DNA from: Chloroflexota bacterium
GTDB lineage: Bacteria; Chloroflexota; Anaerolineae; UBA4142
Length of the DNA: 64,000 bases
Direction of reading: 5' to 3'
NCBI GenBank assembly: GCA_016215025.1
Contig: JACRMI010000166.1
Coordinates: forward strand, 36,003 to 100,002
A program made the position numbers and the translations under genes. This document shows positions 25,099-34,012 of the stretch, piece after piece (within the stretch, counting starts at the first letter, position 1; each line of letters opens with the position of its first letter). The notes beneath the pieces were generated by a model. It was given only the letters and a program-made list of their open reading frames with translations, made no database searches and had not been told where the DNA came from.

Positions 25099-26640
25099 AT
25101 GCAACGATCATTTTCCGATAGCGCGCTTGTCCTCAATCCAAACGACAATGTGGCAATTGCGAAATATCTTCTCGATCCTGGCGCAAGTCTTTTGTTGCCG
25201 AATAATCGCACCTTGACGATTCGCGAGACCATTGCACCAGGACACAAATTCGCTTTGCGATCCATTGCGCAAGGCGACGCGGTGCTGCGTTACGGATATT
25301 CGATTGGAATCGCAACGCAATCGATTCAGCCAGGCGATTGGGTGCACACGCACAATTTAACCGTTGGCAATTTGAACCAGGCGTACGATTACAAAATCGT
25401 CGAACCACATCAGCTCCAAGCTGCGCAACACTACTTTCAAGGTTTCAAGCGCGCCGATGGTCGTGTCGGCACACGCAATTATATCGCCGTAATTTCGACG
25501 GTCAATTGTTCGTCCCATGCCGCCATCGAAATCGCGCGCGCATTTACACCAGAACGACTTGCGCCTTACTCTAATATCGATGGCGTGATTCCGCTCGTGC
25601 ACAGCACCGGTTGCTCGTACAACCCGAACGATCTATCCCACACATTTTTGCGGCGCACGCTCGCGAATATCGCACGCAATCCCAATATCGGCGGCTATGT
25701 GTTTGTGGGTCTCGGCTGCGAAGCAAACCCAATCGATGGGTACTGTGATGCTGCGTTAATCAATCCAGACCAAGCTATTCCAATAGGCGGGAGTGGTTTT
25801 GTCATCCAAGACCAAGGTGGGTTCCGTAAAACTGTTGCCGCGGGTATCGCCGCCATCGAAAAAATTCTGCTGCAAGTGAACTGTGTTGCGCGCACACCGC
25901 AGCCCATCTCTGCGCTCTCCTTAGCATTGCAATGTGGCGGTAGCGACGGTTGGTCTGGCATCACCGCAAATCCGCTCGTCGGTTGCGTGGTTGATAAGAT
26001 CGTGGCACAAGGCGGCACTGCCGTGTTGTCCGAGACGCCGGAAATCTTTGGCGCAGAACATTTGCTGACACACCGCGTCTTCAATGCGACGGTCGCGCAA
26101 AAATTGATTCAACGTTTTGAATGGTGGACCGCCCAATCGAAATTACTCAACTTTAGCATGGATAACAATCCGACGCCGGGCAACAAACGCGGCGGGCTGA
26201 CGACGATTTTCGAAAAGTCGTTGGGCGCGGCGGCAAAAGGCGGAAGTACACCACTGACCGATGTGTACGAGTATGCCGAGCTTGTCACGAGCAATGGGTT
26301 GGTGTTCATGGATACGCCCGGCTATGATCCGGTTTCGGCGACAGGTCAACTTGCAGGTGGATGCAATTTGATTTTGTTTACGACCGGCCGTGGTTCCGTA
26401 TTTGCAAGTAATGTCGCACCCTGCGTCAAGATCGCGAGCCACAGCGCGCTCTTTGATCGCATGAGCGACGATATGGATTTCAATGCCGGTCAAATCATCG
26501 ATGGCGTATCCATGCCGGTTGCCGCCGACGCGCTATTGGATTTGGTGATTCGAGTGGCGTCAGGCGAACGAACGAAAAGTGAAAACTATGGATTGCCTGA
26601 ATCCGAATTTGTCCCGTGGCAACCTGGGATTGTGATCTGA
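25099..26640 (+). CDS. uxaA: Altronate dehydratase (UxaA family), full length
   Basis: 513 residues. An N-terminal SAF domain (about 1-85, IRETIAPGHKFALRSIAQGD and PGDWVHTHNL) is fused to the large D-galactarate/altronate dehydratase domain. Metal and substrate residues sit in VNCSSHAAI, STGCSYN, GLGCEANP, LQCGGSDGWSGI and FTTGRGSVFASNVAPC. The enzyme dehydrates D-altronate to 2-keto-3-deoxygluconate, though galactarate-type members look similar. The ATG at 25099 follows GAGGTGACT, better than the upstream start at 25063. The downstream YhcH gene is 17 bp away and clearly coupled. This gene is the strongest indication of a uronate pathway. Confidence 0.87.
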   Translation: MQRSFSDSALVLNPNDNVAIAKYLLDPGASLLLPNNRTLTIRETIAPGHKFALRSIAQGDAVLRYGYSIGIATQSIQPGDWVHTHNLTVGNLNQAYDYKIVEPHQLQAAQHYFQGFKRADGRVGTRNYIAVISTVNCSSHAAIEIARAFTPERLAPYSNIDGVIPLVHSTGCSYNPNDLSHTFLRRTLANIARNPNIGGYVFVGLGCEANPIDGYCDAALINPDQAIPIGGSGFVIQDQGGFRKTVAAGIAAIEKILLQVNCVARTPQPISALSLALQCGGSDGWSGITANPLVGCVVDKIVAQGGTAVLSETPEIFGAEHLLTHRVFNATVAQKLIQRFEWWTAQSKLLNFSMDNNPTPGNKRGGLTTIFEKSLGAAAKGGSTPLTDVYEYAELVTSNGLVFMDTPGYDPVSATGQLAGGCNLILFTTGRGSVFASNVAPCVKIASHSALFDRMSDDMDFNAGQIIDGVSMPVAADALLDLVIRVASGERTKSENYGLPESEFVPWQPGIVI

Positions 26641-26657
26641 TAAATTTAGGAGGACTA

Positions 26658-27119
26658 GTGATTATCACCGATCTTGAGCACGCCCATGAACAAATTGCGC
26701 CGACGCCATCGTTCGAAAAGGCGCTTGCGTTTCTTCGTCGAAACGATTTGGCGACTCTGCCGGATGGCAACATCGAAATCGACGGCAAACGCGTTTTTGC
26801 GATGGTGCAATCGTATGAAACATTTGCTAGCGATGCGCCGTTCAAGTTCGAAGCGCATCGCGCGTACATCGATATTCAATACATTGTCGCTGGCGCAGAA
26901 TCCATTGGCTGGACGCCGACAGAATGCATTGCATTCAACACACCGTACGATTCGACGAATGACATTCACTTTGGCGTTGCACCAACCGAGTCGATGATGA
27001 CAGTGTCGTTGCAACAAGGACAACTCGCCGTGTTTTATCCCAGCGATGGTCATGCCCCGCGTCATTCCTTCGGCGCAGTCATGCCGGTGAAAAAGATTGT
27101 GGTCAAAGTAGCGGTCTAA
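26658..27119 (+). CDS. YhcH/YjgK/YiaL-family protein
   Basis: 153 residues, normal for this cupin-like family linked to sugar-acid and sialic-acid operons (beta-galactosidase subunit beta-like, DUF386). Motifs are EAHRAYIDIQYIVAGAESIGW and FYPSDGHAPRH, with His residues placed as in cupins. The start is the GTG at 26658, because AGGAGG lies 4 nt upstream; a GTG at 26616 inside the uxaA 3' end is less likely. Family members are thought to act as sugar epimerases or mutarotases. Its stop codon touches the next hairpin element. Confidence 0.85.
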   Translation: MIITDLEHAHEQIAPTPSFEKALAFLRRNDLATLPDGNIEIDGKRVFAMVQSYETFASDAPFKFEAHRAYIDIQYIVAGAESIGWTPTECIAFNTPYDSTNDIHFGVAPTESMMTVSLQQGQLAVFYPSDGHAPRHSFGAVMPVKKIVVKVAV

Positions 27120-27226
27120 TGTCATGCTGAGCGGAGCGAAGCATCTCATTTGACATTGCGAGATTCTTCGTCGCTTCGTTGTAATTGATTGCAATGTAAA
27201 GTTAAAGCCGCTCCTCAGAATGACAT
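27119..27226. repeat. GTCATGCTGAG hairpin element, copy 4
   Basis: Ends atgtcatgctgag (27119-27131) and ctcagaatgacat (27214-27226), one mismatch between the arms. The first bases overlap the yhcH stop codon, so the element abuts the coding sequence. Confidence 0.8.
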
Positions 27227-27261
27227 GATTGGTGGAGATTGGTGGAGATTCGCGGGCAAAA

Positions 27262-27702
27262 TTATTTTTGTGTGGGATTGCTAACCCAGCGCAAGATGTG
27301 CGTCGCAACCGCGCACACTTGATCGTCCTGATTCCGCACTGCAATCGCCGCGCGTGATTCACGCTTGACTTGATCGACCGATTCGATGCGATACGTCACC
27401 GTGATCGTATCGCCGATGAACACGGGCGCGATAAAGCGGATGCGATCATAGCCCAACGACACCGGCGTTTCGCCGGGTGAATTCTTGTTCACCAGAATCG
27501 CCGTCGAGCAATGCGACATGTAACCGACGAGGAGCGCGCCATGCGCCATGCGTTTCCCGTACGCCGTATGCCGCATAAATTCTGCATCGACGTGATTGGG
27601 TGACAAGTCGCCGGTGATTCCGGCAAAGAGATACACATCGGATTCGGAAACGGTTTTGGAAAAGGTGACTTGGTCGCCGACGGAAATTGGTAGGTCGTTC
27701 AT
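27262..27702 (-). CDS. MaoC-like (R)-specific enoyl-CoA hydratase
   Basis: 146 residues of a single hot-dog domain. VYLFAGITGDLSPNHVDAEF holds the catalytic Asp/His pair, and KRMAHGALLVGYMSHC is the second conserved helix. MaoC/PhaJ proteins hydrate enoyl-CoA to (R)-3-hydroxyacyl-CoA. It is the last gene of a minus-strand acyl-CoA group (enoyl-CoA hydratase, CoA-transferase). Why it lies beside uronate genes is unclear; a dehydration step on a side chain or a separate fatty or branched-acid pathway is possible. Confidence 0.87.
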   Translation of the reverse strand: MNDLPISVGDQVTFSKTVSESDVYLFAGITGDLSPNHVDAEFMRHTAYGKRMAHGALLVGYMSHCSTAILVNKNSPGETPVSLGYDRIRFIAPVFIGDTITVTYRIESVDQVKRESRAAIAVRNQDDQVCAVATHILRWVSNPTQK

Positions 27703-27721
27703 TGGTTTATCCTGTGATTAA

Positions 27722-27778
27722 AACGTAAAGCGTAAAACGTGATCCGTGATGCGTGATTTACGTTTTACGCTTTACGTT
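27722..27778. repeat. acgtaaa-type stutter palindrome, 19-bp perfect arms
   Basis: AACGTAAAGCGTAAAACGT (27722-27740) pairs perfectly with 27760-27778. The 19-nt loop is itself a stutter (gatccgtgatgcgtgat). The same phrase is found at 3437-3489. Confidence 0.85.
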
Positions 27779-27788
27779 CTATTTCTAT

Positions 27789-28577
27789 TCAGCGTCCTGT
27801 AAACTTCGCCGCACGCTTTTCTCTGAACGACGACGGACCCTCTTTGCCGTCGTGCGTTGTTGCACCAAGCGCAGCCGCAAATCCCTCCAACGCAATTTCC
27901 ACACCCTGACCCACACCAGCATCCACAATCGTTTTTGCAAATTGCACGGCGAGCGGCGCGTTCGCCGCAATTTGGTTTGCGATTTCGCGCGCACGCGCCA
28001 TCACCTGATCGTGCGCTACAACTTCGTTGACCAAGTTCCAGCGTTCTGCCACATCCGCTTTGATACGCGCGCCGGTAAAGATCATTTGCTTAGCGCGTGC
28101 GACACCGATGAGAACAGGTAATCGTTGCGAGCCAGTCCAGCCCGGCTGCGTGCCGATTTTTGTTTCGGGCAGCGCAAACTCGGCGCGGTCGGACGCGATG
28201 CGCAAGTCAGTTGCGAGCGCAAGCTCTAGTCCGCCGCCGAACGCATAGCCATTGATCGCCGCAATCGTGGGCAGATGCAAACGTGCTAGCCGATCAAAGA
28301 CCCGATGACCAGGACGATCCCAGGCGCGCCACATCGCGATGGGATCATCGGCGATGACCTTCTCCCACTCGTTAATGTCCGCGCCAACGCTGAACGCCCG
28401 GTCGCCCGCGCCGGTCATAATGACCACGCGCGCCTCGCGATTGTTTTCCAACTGTGCGACTGTCGCTTCGATTTGCTCCAGCATCGCCATCGAAATTGCG
28501 TTCAGTTTATCAGGACGATTGAGTGTGATGGTCGCGATGGTGTCTTGGATTTCGAATAAGATTTGCGAATTGTTCAT
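27789..28577 (-). CDS. Enoyl-CoA hydratase/isomerase family protein
   Basis: 262 residues of crotonase fold: LNRPDKLNAISMAM near the N terminus, the oxyanion-hole segments AFSVGADINEW and AINGYAFGGGLELAL, and the active-site Glu in LPETKIGTQPGWTGSQRL. It hydrates or isomerises enoyl-CoA. The upstream CoA-transferase could supply the CoA ester. An alternative is a dehydratase-type crotonase acting on an aromatic or alicyclic CoA. Confidence 0.88.
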   Translation of the reverse strand: MNNSQILFEIQDTIATITLNRPDKLNAISMAMLEQIEATVAQLENNREARVVIMTGAGDRAFSVGADINEWEKVIADDPIAMWRAWDRPGHRVFDRLARLHLPTIAAINGYAFGGGLELALATDLRIASDRAEFALPETKIGTQPGWTGSQRLPVLIGVARAKQMIFTGARIKADVAERWNLVNEVVAHDQVMARAREIANQIAANAPLAVQFAKTIVDAGVGQGVEIALEGFAAALGATTHDGKEGPSSFREKRAAKFTGR

Positions 28578-28588
28578 CGTTGATCCTC

Positions 28589-28712
28589 AAGACCGCAGAC
28601 GGCAGACGGCGGCCGCAGATCCTTCGACTCCGCGACAACCCTTCGACTTTGCTCAGGGCATCGCTCCGCTCAGGATGACAAGCGCGGTCGACTGTCCGCG
28701 GTCGGCGGTCAC
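28589..28712. repeat. gcagacggc-type stutter plus partial GTCAT element
   Basis: The left phrase is gaccgcagacggcagacggcgg and the right phrase ccgcggtcggcggtc. Between them (28621-28680) is a degenerate GTCAT element recognisable from cgctccgctcaggatgaca. This is another repeat inserted in a repeat, truncating the GTCAT family's left end. Confidence 0.6.
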
Positions 28713-30289
28713 TGTAATTTCAACTCCATGCGCTCTGGTCGAAACAGCCACGCATCCATCATTTTTAGATTTGGACTCACGCGCAGTTCGATGTCGGCTT
28801 GGGCAAGCACATCGCGTTGCAAATCGATCCCCGGCGCAATTTCCACAACGGTCAATCCTTCACGCTCAAGTGTGATGACGCAACGCTCGGTGACGTACAG
28901 CGCGTTTTGATTGTTCACGCGCGCGCGTCGCCCACTAAAAGTAACGTGTTCGACCTCGCGCGTGAATTTGCGCGCTTTGCCTTCTTTGACGATGCGCAGT
29001 TTGCCATCTTCGATTTCGAGTTCTAGCCCACCTGCAGTGAAATAACCACTAAAAACGAGGTTACGTCCATTTGCCGTAATGTCGATGAAACCGCCCGCGC
29101 CTGCCGTCACATGCGGACGCGCGGCGAGACGCGAGACGTTCACATTGCCGTCGGCATCGACCTGCATGAAGGATAACAAACTGCGGTCGAAACCGGCGCC
29201 GTGAAAGTAGGTGAATTGATCGGGTGACGGTACGAATGCTTGCGCGTTGACTGCGCAGCCGAACGGAAAACCGGTAAGCGGGAGTCCGCCAACCGCGCCT
29301 TGCTCGATGACCCAGGTCACCTCGCCATGCAATCCTTCTTCGAGCAAAATCTCCGGCACGAGCGCCGAGATGCCAAATCCCAAGTTGACCGCTTCATCTT
29401 TGCGTAGCGTCATCGCGGCGCGGCGCGCGATCACTTTGTCGGTGTTGAAAGGCAGCGGCTTGAACTCGTGCAATGGTCGCCGAATTTCGCCGCTGATGGC
29501 GGGGTCGTACGGCGTTTGCGTCGTCTGCCACTGATCGGGCGCGACGACGACGTAATCGACCAGGATGCCGGGCACGCGCACCATCTGCGGATGAAGCGCG
29601 CCTGCGGTCGTCAAGCGTTTCACTTGCGCGATGACGACGCCGCGATTGTTACGCGCCGACAGTGCCACGTCGTACGCGCCGACGAATGCGCCTTCATGCT
29701 CCATCGAAATATTTCCGAATTCATCGGCGGTCGTGCCGCGAATGATCGCCACGTCAGGCTGAATCGATTTGAAATACAGCCACTCTTGATCCTCAAATTC
29801 GACGAGGCGCACAACCTCCGGCGGCGTAATGCGATTCATGCGCCCACCGTTGCGGCGCGGATCGATGAAGGTGTCGATGCCGACCTGGGTCAAGACGCCC
29901 GGTCGTTTCGCCGCCGCTTCGCGCAACATGTGAAACAGCGTGCCGCTCGGAAAATTGTACGCCTCAACCTCGTCGTTATTAATCATTTGCCAAATTTTCG
30001 GCGACGGCATCGACGAGGGACCGCTGGGATACGAGCCAGCAATCGTCCGCTTCAACAATCCTTTCTGCGCGAGATGATCGACACCCGCGACGCCGTACAT
30101 ATCGCCGGACGCAATCGGGTGAATCGACGTGATGTTTCTCGGTTCGCCCGTTTTCGCAAAGCGTTCGCCAATCGCTTTGAGCACCGCATCGGGACAATGC
30201 AAGCCCGACGATGAACTGATGACGACGATCGATTCGTTTGGAATGAGGGCGGCCGCTTGTTCGGCAGTAATGACTTGAATGCGTGACAT
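28709..30289 (-). CDS. Acyl-CoA:carboxylate CoA-transferase (propionate/acetate CoA-transferase-like)
   Basis: 526 residues, the size of the fused alpha-beta family I CoA-transferase. The N-terminal half has ISSSSGLHCPDAVL and the SIHPIASGDMYG region. The C-terminal half has GFGISALVPEILLEEG and the catalytic glutamate at E329 in VIEQGAVGG. It transfers CoA between acyl-CoA and a short-chain acid such as acetate, propionate or lactate. The gene starts a minus-strand group ECH-MaoC and may activate carboxylic acids produced by the sugar-acid pathway. Confidence 0.9.
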   Translation of the reverse strand: MSRIQVITAEQAAALIPNESIVVISSSSGLHCPDAVLKAIGERFAKTGEPRNITSIHPIASGDMYGVAGVDHLAQKGLLKRTIAGSYPSGPSSMPSPKIWQMINNDEVEAYNFPSGTLFHMLREAAAKRPGVLTQVGIDTFIDPRRNGGRMNRITPPEVVRLVEFEDQEWLYFKSIQPDVAIIRGTTADEFGNISMEHEGAFVGAYDVALSARNNRGVVIAQVKRLTTAGALHPQMVRVPGILVDYVVVAPDQWQTTQTPYDPAISGEIRRPLHEFKPLPFNTDKVIARRAAMTLRKDEAVNLGFGISALVPEILLEEGLHGEVTWVIEQGAVGGLPLTGFPFGCAVNAQAFVPSPDQFTYFHGAGFDRSLLSFMQVDADGNVNVSRLAARPHVTAGAGGFIDITANGRNLVFSGYFTAGGLELEIEDGKLRIVKEGKARKFTREVEHVTFSGRRARVNNQNALYVTERCVITLEREGLTVVEIAPGIDLQRDVLAQADIELRVSPNLKMMDAWLFRPERMELKLQ

Positions 30290-30302
30290 TTATTTTTTCC
30301 TG

Positions 30303-30371
30303 CTGTCATTCTGAGCGGAGCGAAGAATCTCGCCTTGGCAAACGAGACTCTGCGCTCCGCTCAGAGTGACA
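30303..30371. repeat. GTCATTCTGAG hairpin element, copy 6
   Basis: Arms ctgtcattctgagcggagcg (30303-30322) and cgctccgctcagagtgaca (30353-30371), almost perfect, the shortest and cleanest copy here. It fills the spacer between the CoA-transferase start and the OYE-type gene end. Confidence 0.88.
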
Positions 30372-30398
30372 ATTTGGTTAGATATTTATCGTTCGATT

Positions 30399-31835
30399 TT
30401 ATTTTTTGGCGCTGTGCTTGACCCGTTCGAGTTGTTCGCATTCGGGACGATGCTTGTAAAATTCGTCGAGTGGATAACAACCCGATACCATTCCATTACG
30501 GGGAGCCGTCGTGCAATCGCTGAACGTGCGACAGACGCGCTTGCGCTGCAATGCTCGTCCCGCCAAAATGTCGGCGGCGATGTCCGGATAGCTTAGAATT
30601 GTGCGACCCAAGCCGACAAAATCGGCGAAACCGTTTCGCACGACGGCTTGCGCCACGTTGGGCAAATACTCTTGCAAGTACGAATACGATGAGCCGACGA
30701 GTGCCAGGTCGGGTCGATATTGCTTGAGCTGCTTGACCACATTGACATGTCGCGCCACGCCGACGAGCGGATCTTCCGGCGGTTGATAACCATCTGAAGG
30801 TGGAAATGTCGCAGGGCGCATCAAGTGTGGATTGTAGTACGGACTCGCCGCCGTAATGCACACCATCTTCACATCGAGCGAGGCGAGCAGATCGAGAAAT
30901 TTTTTCGGCTCGGTCAGATCGATGCCCTGTCCCGTGCCATCGCCGCCGAATGCATACCGATATGGTTTATCGAATGACTCCGGTTCGCCGACGCCATTTG
31001 CGCCCGGTCGGTACGCAATAAAATCGAACGCGCTAAGGCGCACGCCGATGTGCAAGCCCGGCACGTTCGCACGAATACCTGCGACGATTTCGCGCACAAA
31101 GCGCGTGCGATTCTCAAAGCAGCCGCCGTAATTCCCAGGTCGATCAATTGCGCTGAGAAATTCGTGACCGAGATAGCTATGGCAATGCTTGATATCGACA
31201 AAATGAAAACCGGCTTGATGCGCAAATTTCGCCGCCACAATGAAATCGTCGATGAGACGCTTGATGGCGTCGTCGCTCATCACCGGATAATCGGGCGGCA
31301 CGCCGAACTTGCGATCCAGCACAGGATGATGGTACAAAATCATCGGTTCGAGTTTTTTCTTGTGATTCGGTCGGCAAAAGCGCCCGGAATGCGTAAGTTG
31401 CAAACCGATGAACAAATCGTCGGCACTGTCAAAATGTTCCTTGTGCGCGTTGACCAAGCCCTCGCGTAATTGAATAAACTCGCGGAGAAATTCTGGCTTG
31501 GCTATCAATTGATTTGGATTCGCGCGACCATCGTGCCGCACGGCAACCGCTTCACCGCCCCAAATAAATTTTGCGCCACTCAAACCAAAATGCTGCCAAC
31601 GCCGATACGTCAACTCGCTCGGTCGTCCATCTACTTCGCCGTCCCAACCTTCCATTGGCAAAACGCAAAATCGATTGCCGACGACAAATCCATTCGGCAA
31701 GCGATAAGGTTGCGCGAGCGGAGCATCCTTGCCCGCGCTCATCGCATCGTCGATCGGCAAATCGATTGCCAGCTTGGCAACGTGCGCGCGAAAATCTTGA
31801 ATCGTTTTTAATGAAGCAATACGAGGAAAAGCCAT
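30399..31835 (-). CDS. NADH:flavin oxidoreductase (Old Yellow Enzyme family)
   Basis: About 478 residues. An OYE TIM barrel is visible from VVGNRFCVLPMEGWDGEVDG through GLQLTHSGRFCRP (His/Ser FMN region), FHFVDIKHCHSYLGHEFLS, and GLGRTILSYPDIAADILAGR. The C-terminal KRVCRTFSDCTTAPRNGMVSGC is Cys-containing but does not form the 4Fe-4S pattern of dienoyl-CoA reductases, so an FMN-only ene-reductase is likelier. The start at 31835 has GGAG five bases upstream; the longer frame would translate a stutter repeat. It may reduce an enone or enoate made in the same gene cluster. Confidence 0.85.
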   Translation of the reverse strand: MAFPRIASLKTIQDFRAHVAKLAIDLPIDDAMSAGKDAPLAQPYRLPNGFVVGNRFCVLPMEGWDGEVDGRPSELTYRRWQHFGLSGAKFIWGGEAVAVRHDGRANPNQLIAKPEFLREFIQLREGLVNAHKEHFDSADDLFIGLQLTHSGRFCRPNHKKKLEPMILYHHPVLDRKFGVPPDYPVMSDDAIKRLIDDFIVAAKFAHQAGFHFVDIKHCHSYLGHEFLSAIDRPGNYGGCFENRTRFVREIVAGIRANVPGLHIGVRLSAFDFIAYRPGANGVGEPESFDKPYRYAFGGDGTGQGIDLTEPKKFLDLLASLDVKMVCITAASPYYNPHLMRPATFPPSDGYQPPEDPLVGVARHVNVVKQLKQYRPDLALVGSSYSYLQEYLPNVAQAVVRNGFADFVGLGRTILSYPDIAADILAGRALQRKRVCRTFSDCTTAPRNGMVSGCYPLDEFYKHRPECEQLERVKHSAKK

Positions 31836-31849
31836 AAGTTCTCCAGTGA

Positions 31850-31917
31850 GCAGTGGACAGTGAACAGTAAACAGACGCTCACGACGATTGCGGTCGGCGG
31901 TCTGTGGTCGACGATCG
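31850..31917. repeat. Stutter repeat (agtggacagtgaacagtaaacag...cggtcggcggtctg)
   Basis: Tandem near copies of gtgaacagt on the left and cggtcggcggtctgtggtcg on the right, filling the gap between the SDR and OYE-type genes. The right half resembles the phrase at 28689-28712. Confidence 0.55.
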
Positions 31918-31918
31918 T

Positions 31919-32686
31919 TTATAATCGGCGCATATGAAATCCGCCATCGACATTGATGACCTCGCCGGTCGAAAACGGAAGTAAATCTTCGGCAATGGCG
32001 AGGACGGCGCACCCAACATCGTCCGGATAACCCCAGCGCCGAATGGGCGTGAGTCCTTCGTCGATCAATTTATCGTACTTTTCCTGCACCGCACTCGTCA
32101 TGTCGGTGGCGATGATGCCGGGACGGATTTCGTACACATTGATGCCGTACTCGGCGAGACGATCCGCATAGAGCGTCGTCATCATCGAAATCCCAGCTTT
32201 GGAAATGCAATACTCGGCGCGGTTCACGCTGCTGGCGTACGAACTCAGCGACCCAATATTAACAATCTTGGGAATTGGCACTTGCAAAATGCTATCGCGC
32301 ATCAGACGCGCTACCCGCTGCGTGAGGAAAAATGGACCTTTGAGATTCGTGGCCATGACTTCGTCGTAGCTGGCTTCGGTGGTATCGAGGATATCCATGC
32401 GGACGCGGGGGGCCATGCCGGCGTTGTTCACCAGCATATCGATGCGCCCAAAATGCTGGAGCGTTTCATCGACCAGGCGTTGATGGTCAGCCAGGTTCGC
32501 CACATCGGCTTGCACGACGATGCCGCGTCCACCCGAATACTCGACCATGTGCAATGTTTCTTTTGCGGCTTCGACATTGCTGCGATAGTTGATGACGATC
32601 GACCATTGATGCTTCGCCAGCGAATTGGCAATCCCGCGACCGATTCCGCGTGCCGCGCCGGTGACAAGTGCAACTTTATTTGTCAT
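31919..32686 (-). CDS. Short-chain dehydrogenase (3-oxoacyl-ACP reductase-like)
   Basis: 255 residues: TGAARGIGRGIA (cofactor, about 8-19), NNAGMAP, NIGSLSSYAS (Ser) and YCISKAGI (Tyr/Lys), ending STGEVINVDGGFHMRRL. It lies between the OYE-type flavoenzyme and the GH88 gene. In a GH88 context, an SDR that reduces 5-keto-4-deoxyuronate or 2,5-diketo-3-deoxygluconate (KduD/DhuD-like) is an attractive assignment, but the sequence alone does not decide it. Confidence 0.87.
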   Translation of the reverse strand: MTNKVALVTGAARGIGRGIANSLAKHQWSIVINYRSNVEAAKETLHMVEYSGGRGIVVQADVANLADHQRLVDETLQHFGRIDMLVNNAGMAPRVRMDILDTTEASYDEVMATNLKGPFFLTQRVARLMRDSILQVPIPKIVNIGSLSSYASSVNRAEYCISKAGISMMTTLYADRLAEYGINVYEIRPGIIATDMTSAVQEKYDKLIDEGLTPIRRWGYPDDVGCAVLAIAEDLLPFSTGEVINVDGGFHMRRL

Positions 32687-32696
32687 ATCAATCTCA

Positions 32697-32790
32697 GCCT
32701 ACCCTCACCCTTACCCTCTCCCTCGCAGGGAGAAGGAACTTGCCTCCTCGCTCCTTGGGGAGAGGACGATGGTGCGTCCAAATGCGGCGT
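32697..32790. repeat. ccctcaccc-type repeat
   Basis: Contains ctaccctcacccttaccctctccctcg and further on cttggggagaggacgatgg. The phrase resembles that at 13505-13633, but the right arm is degenerate. Confidence 0.55.
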
Positions 32791-32831
32791 CATGCGCCGC
32801 TTAATCGACACACCATCGGGTGAGGAGAAAC

Positions 32832-33929
32832 CTATTCATCTCCCGACACCTTGCTCAACGCTTCCAAGAAAAAGTATTCGCCCCACATCACGCTTTCGTC
32901 GACGCCAAGACCTTTACGCTGATGATACATGCCATGCTTTAGAATTCCTTCCCAGCCCGGCGTCTCGACGGCGCAAAATTCTGGCTCGGTCAACGTATCG
33001 ATGATCTCGATGGCGTAATCGCGATACAAGCGCGCGCGGGCGGCATCGCCGGTCAGATCGGCGAGATTCCACAGCCCGCTGGCGGCGATTGCGGCGGCGG
33101 AACTTTCAAACGGCAATTTGCGATCCGCTTCGTCCCAGTCATTCGGTGGGACGCCGTGCGCGGGCGTTCGTTCGATATAGAAATTCGCGCACGCTTCGGC
33201 GGTTTGCAAAAAGCGCACATCGCGCGTGAAACTGTATACGGTACCAAAACCGTACAACGCCCACGTTAGCCCGCGCGCCCAGGATGAATCATCCCGAAAA
33301 CCTTGGTGTGTCGATTGGCGCAGAAATTCGCCGGTCTCGGTGTTGAAAATTCCCTCGTGCGATGTACTGCCGTCGCCGCGCACGAGATATTTACGACTGG
33401 TCAAGCAATGTTGATTGGCGATGCTCCACAATCTTTCGTCGCGCGTTTCCAGCGCAGCGTAGAAAATGATGCCGACGTTCATCATGATATCGATAAACAA
33501 ACTTGCGTCGGAGACGAACGAGCGCAGGTAGAGTCCTTTTTCTTTGAAACGCAGACCCATCGTCTGTCCCGCTTGAATCACGACTTGTTTGATTTCAGGA
33601 TCGCCGGTGAGATCGAACCAGCGCTTGTACGTCGACCAGAAAAGAAATCCCAGGTCATGTACATTGCGATCCGTCTTGCGATGCTCGATCAAGCGCGAAT
33701 AGTGTTCCGCTTTCTCGCGCCAATACGCATCGCCGGTGCGTTTGAACATCAGCCACAACTGCCCGCCAAGAAAACCCTCGCACCAATTCGTCCAGGCCTC
33801 GCCGCCGTGTTTCCATTTTCCGTTGACGGTGTACATGGGAAAATAATCGGGATACGTTTCGATGAGGTTACGCAATTGGTTGCCTGCGAACTCAAACGTG
33901 CGGTCGATCTTTGTTGCAAGATTACCCAT
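32832..33929 (-). CDS. GH88 unsaturated glucuronyl hydrolase
   Basis: 365 residues of the (alpha/alpha)6 GH88 fold. The key acid residues are Asp92 in HDLGFLF and Asp147 in FIDIMMNV, with DGSTSHEGIFN, DDSSWARGLTWALYGFG and PPNDWDEAD also conserved. The enzyme hydrates and removes the 4,5-unsaturated uronic acid that polysaccharide lyases leave at the non-reducing end. There is no signal peptide, so it acts in the cytoplasm on imported oligosaccharides. Its presence implies a lyase elsewhere; the secreted protein at 51462 is a candidate. A stutter repeat separates it from the upstream dehydrogenase. Confidence 0.9.
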   Translation of the reverse strand: MGNLATKIDRTFEFAGNQLRNLIETYPDYFPMYTVNGKWKHGGEAWTNWCEGFLGGQLWLMFKRTGDAYWREKAEHYSRLIEHRKTDRNVHDLGFLFWSTYKRWFDLTGDPEIKQVVIQAGQTMGLRFKEKGLYLRSFVSDASLFIDIMMNVGIIFYAALETRDERLWSIANQHCLTSRKYLVRGDGSTSHEGIFNTETGEFLRQSTHQGFRDDSSWARGLTWALYGFGTVYSFTRDVRFLQTAEACANFYIERTPAHGVPPNDWDEADRKLPFESSAAAIAASGLWNLADLTGDAARARLYRDYAIEIIDTLTEPEFCAVETPGWEGILKHGMYHQRKGLGVDESVMWGEYFFLEALSKVSGDE

Positions 33930-33939
33930 GAATGACTCC

Positions 33940-34012
33940 GGTTAGTAAAACGCAAGGCGTGATACGTGATGCGTGTTCCGTCACTTGTCACCCGTCACGC
34001 GTCACTTTAATC
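33940..34012. repeat. cgtgatacgtgatgcgtg stutter repeat
   Basis: Left phrase caaggcgtgatacgtgatgcgtg and right phrase gtcacttgtcacccgtcacgcgtcac, partially complementary. The 3' end of the upstream dehydrogenase gene begins within it. Confidence 0.65.

Noticed and set aside
26616..26657. Upstream GTG as start of the YhcH-family protein
   Set aside because: It lies inside the uxaA 3' end; the GTG at 26658 has AGGAGG just before it.
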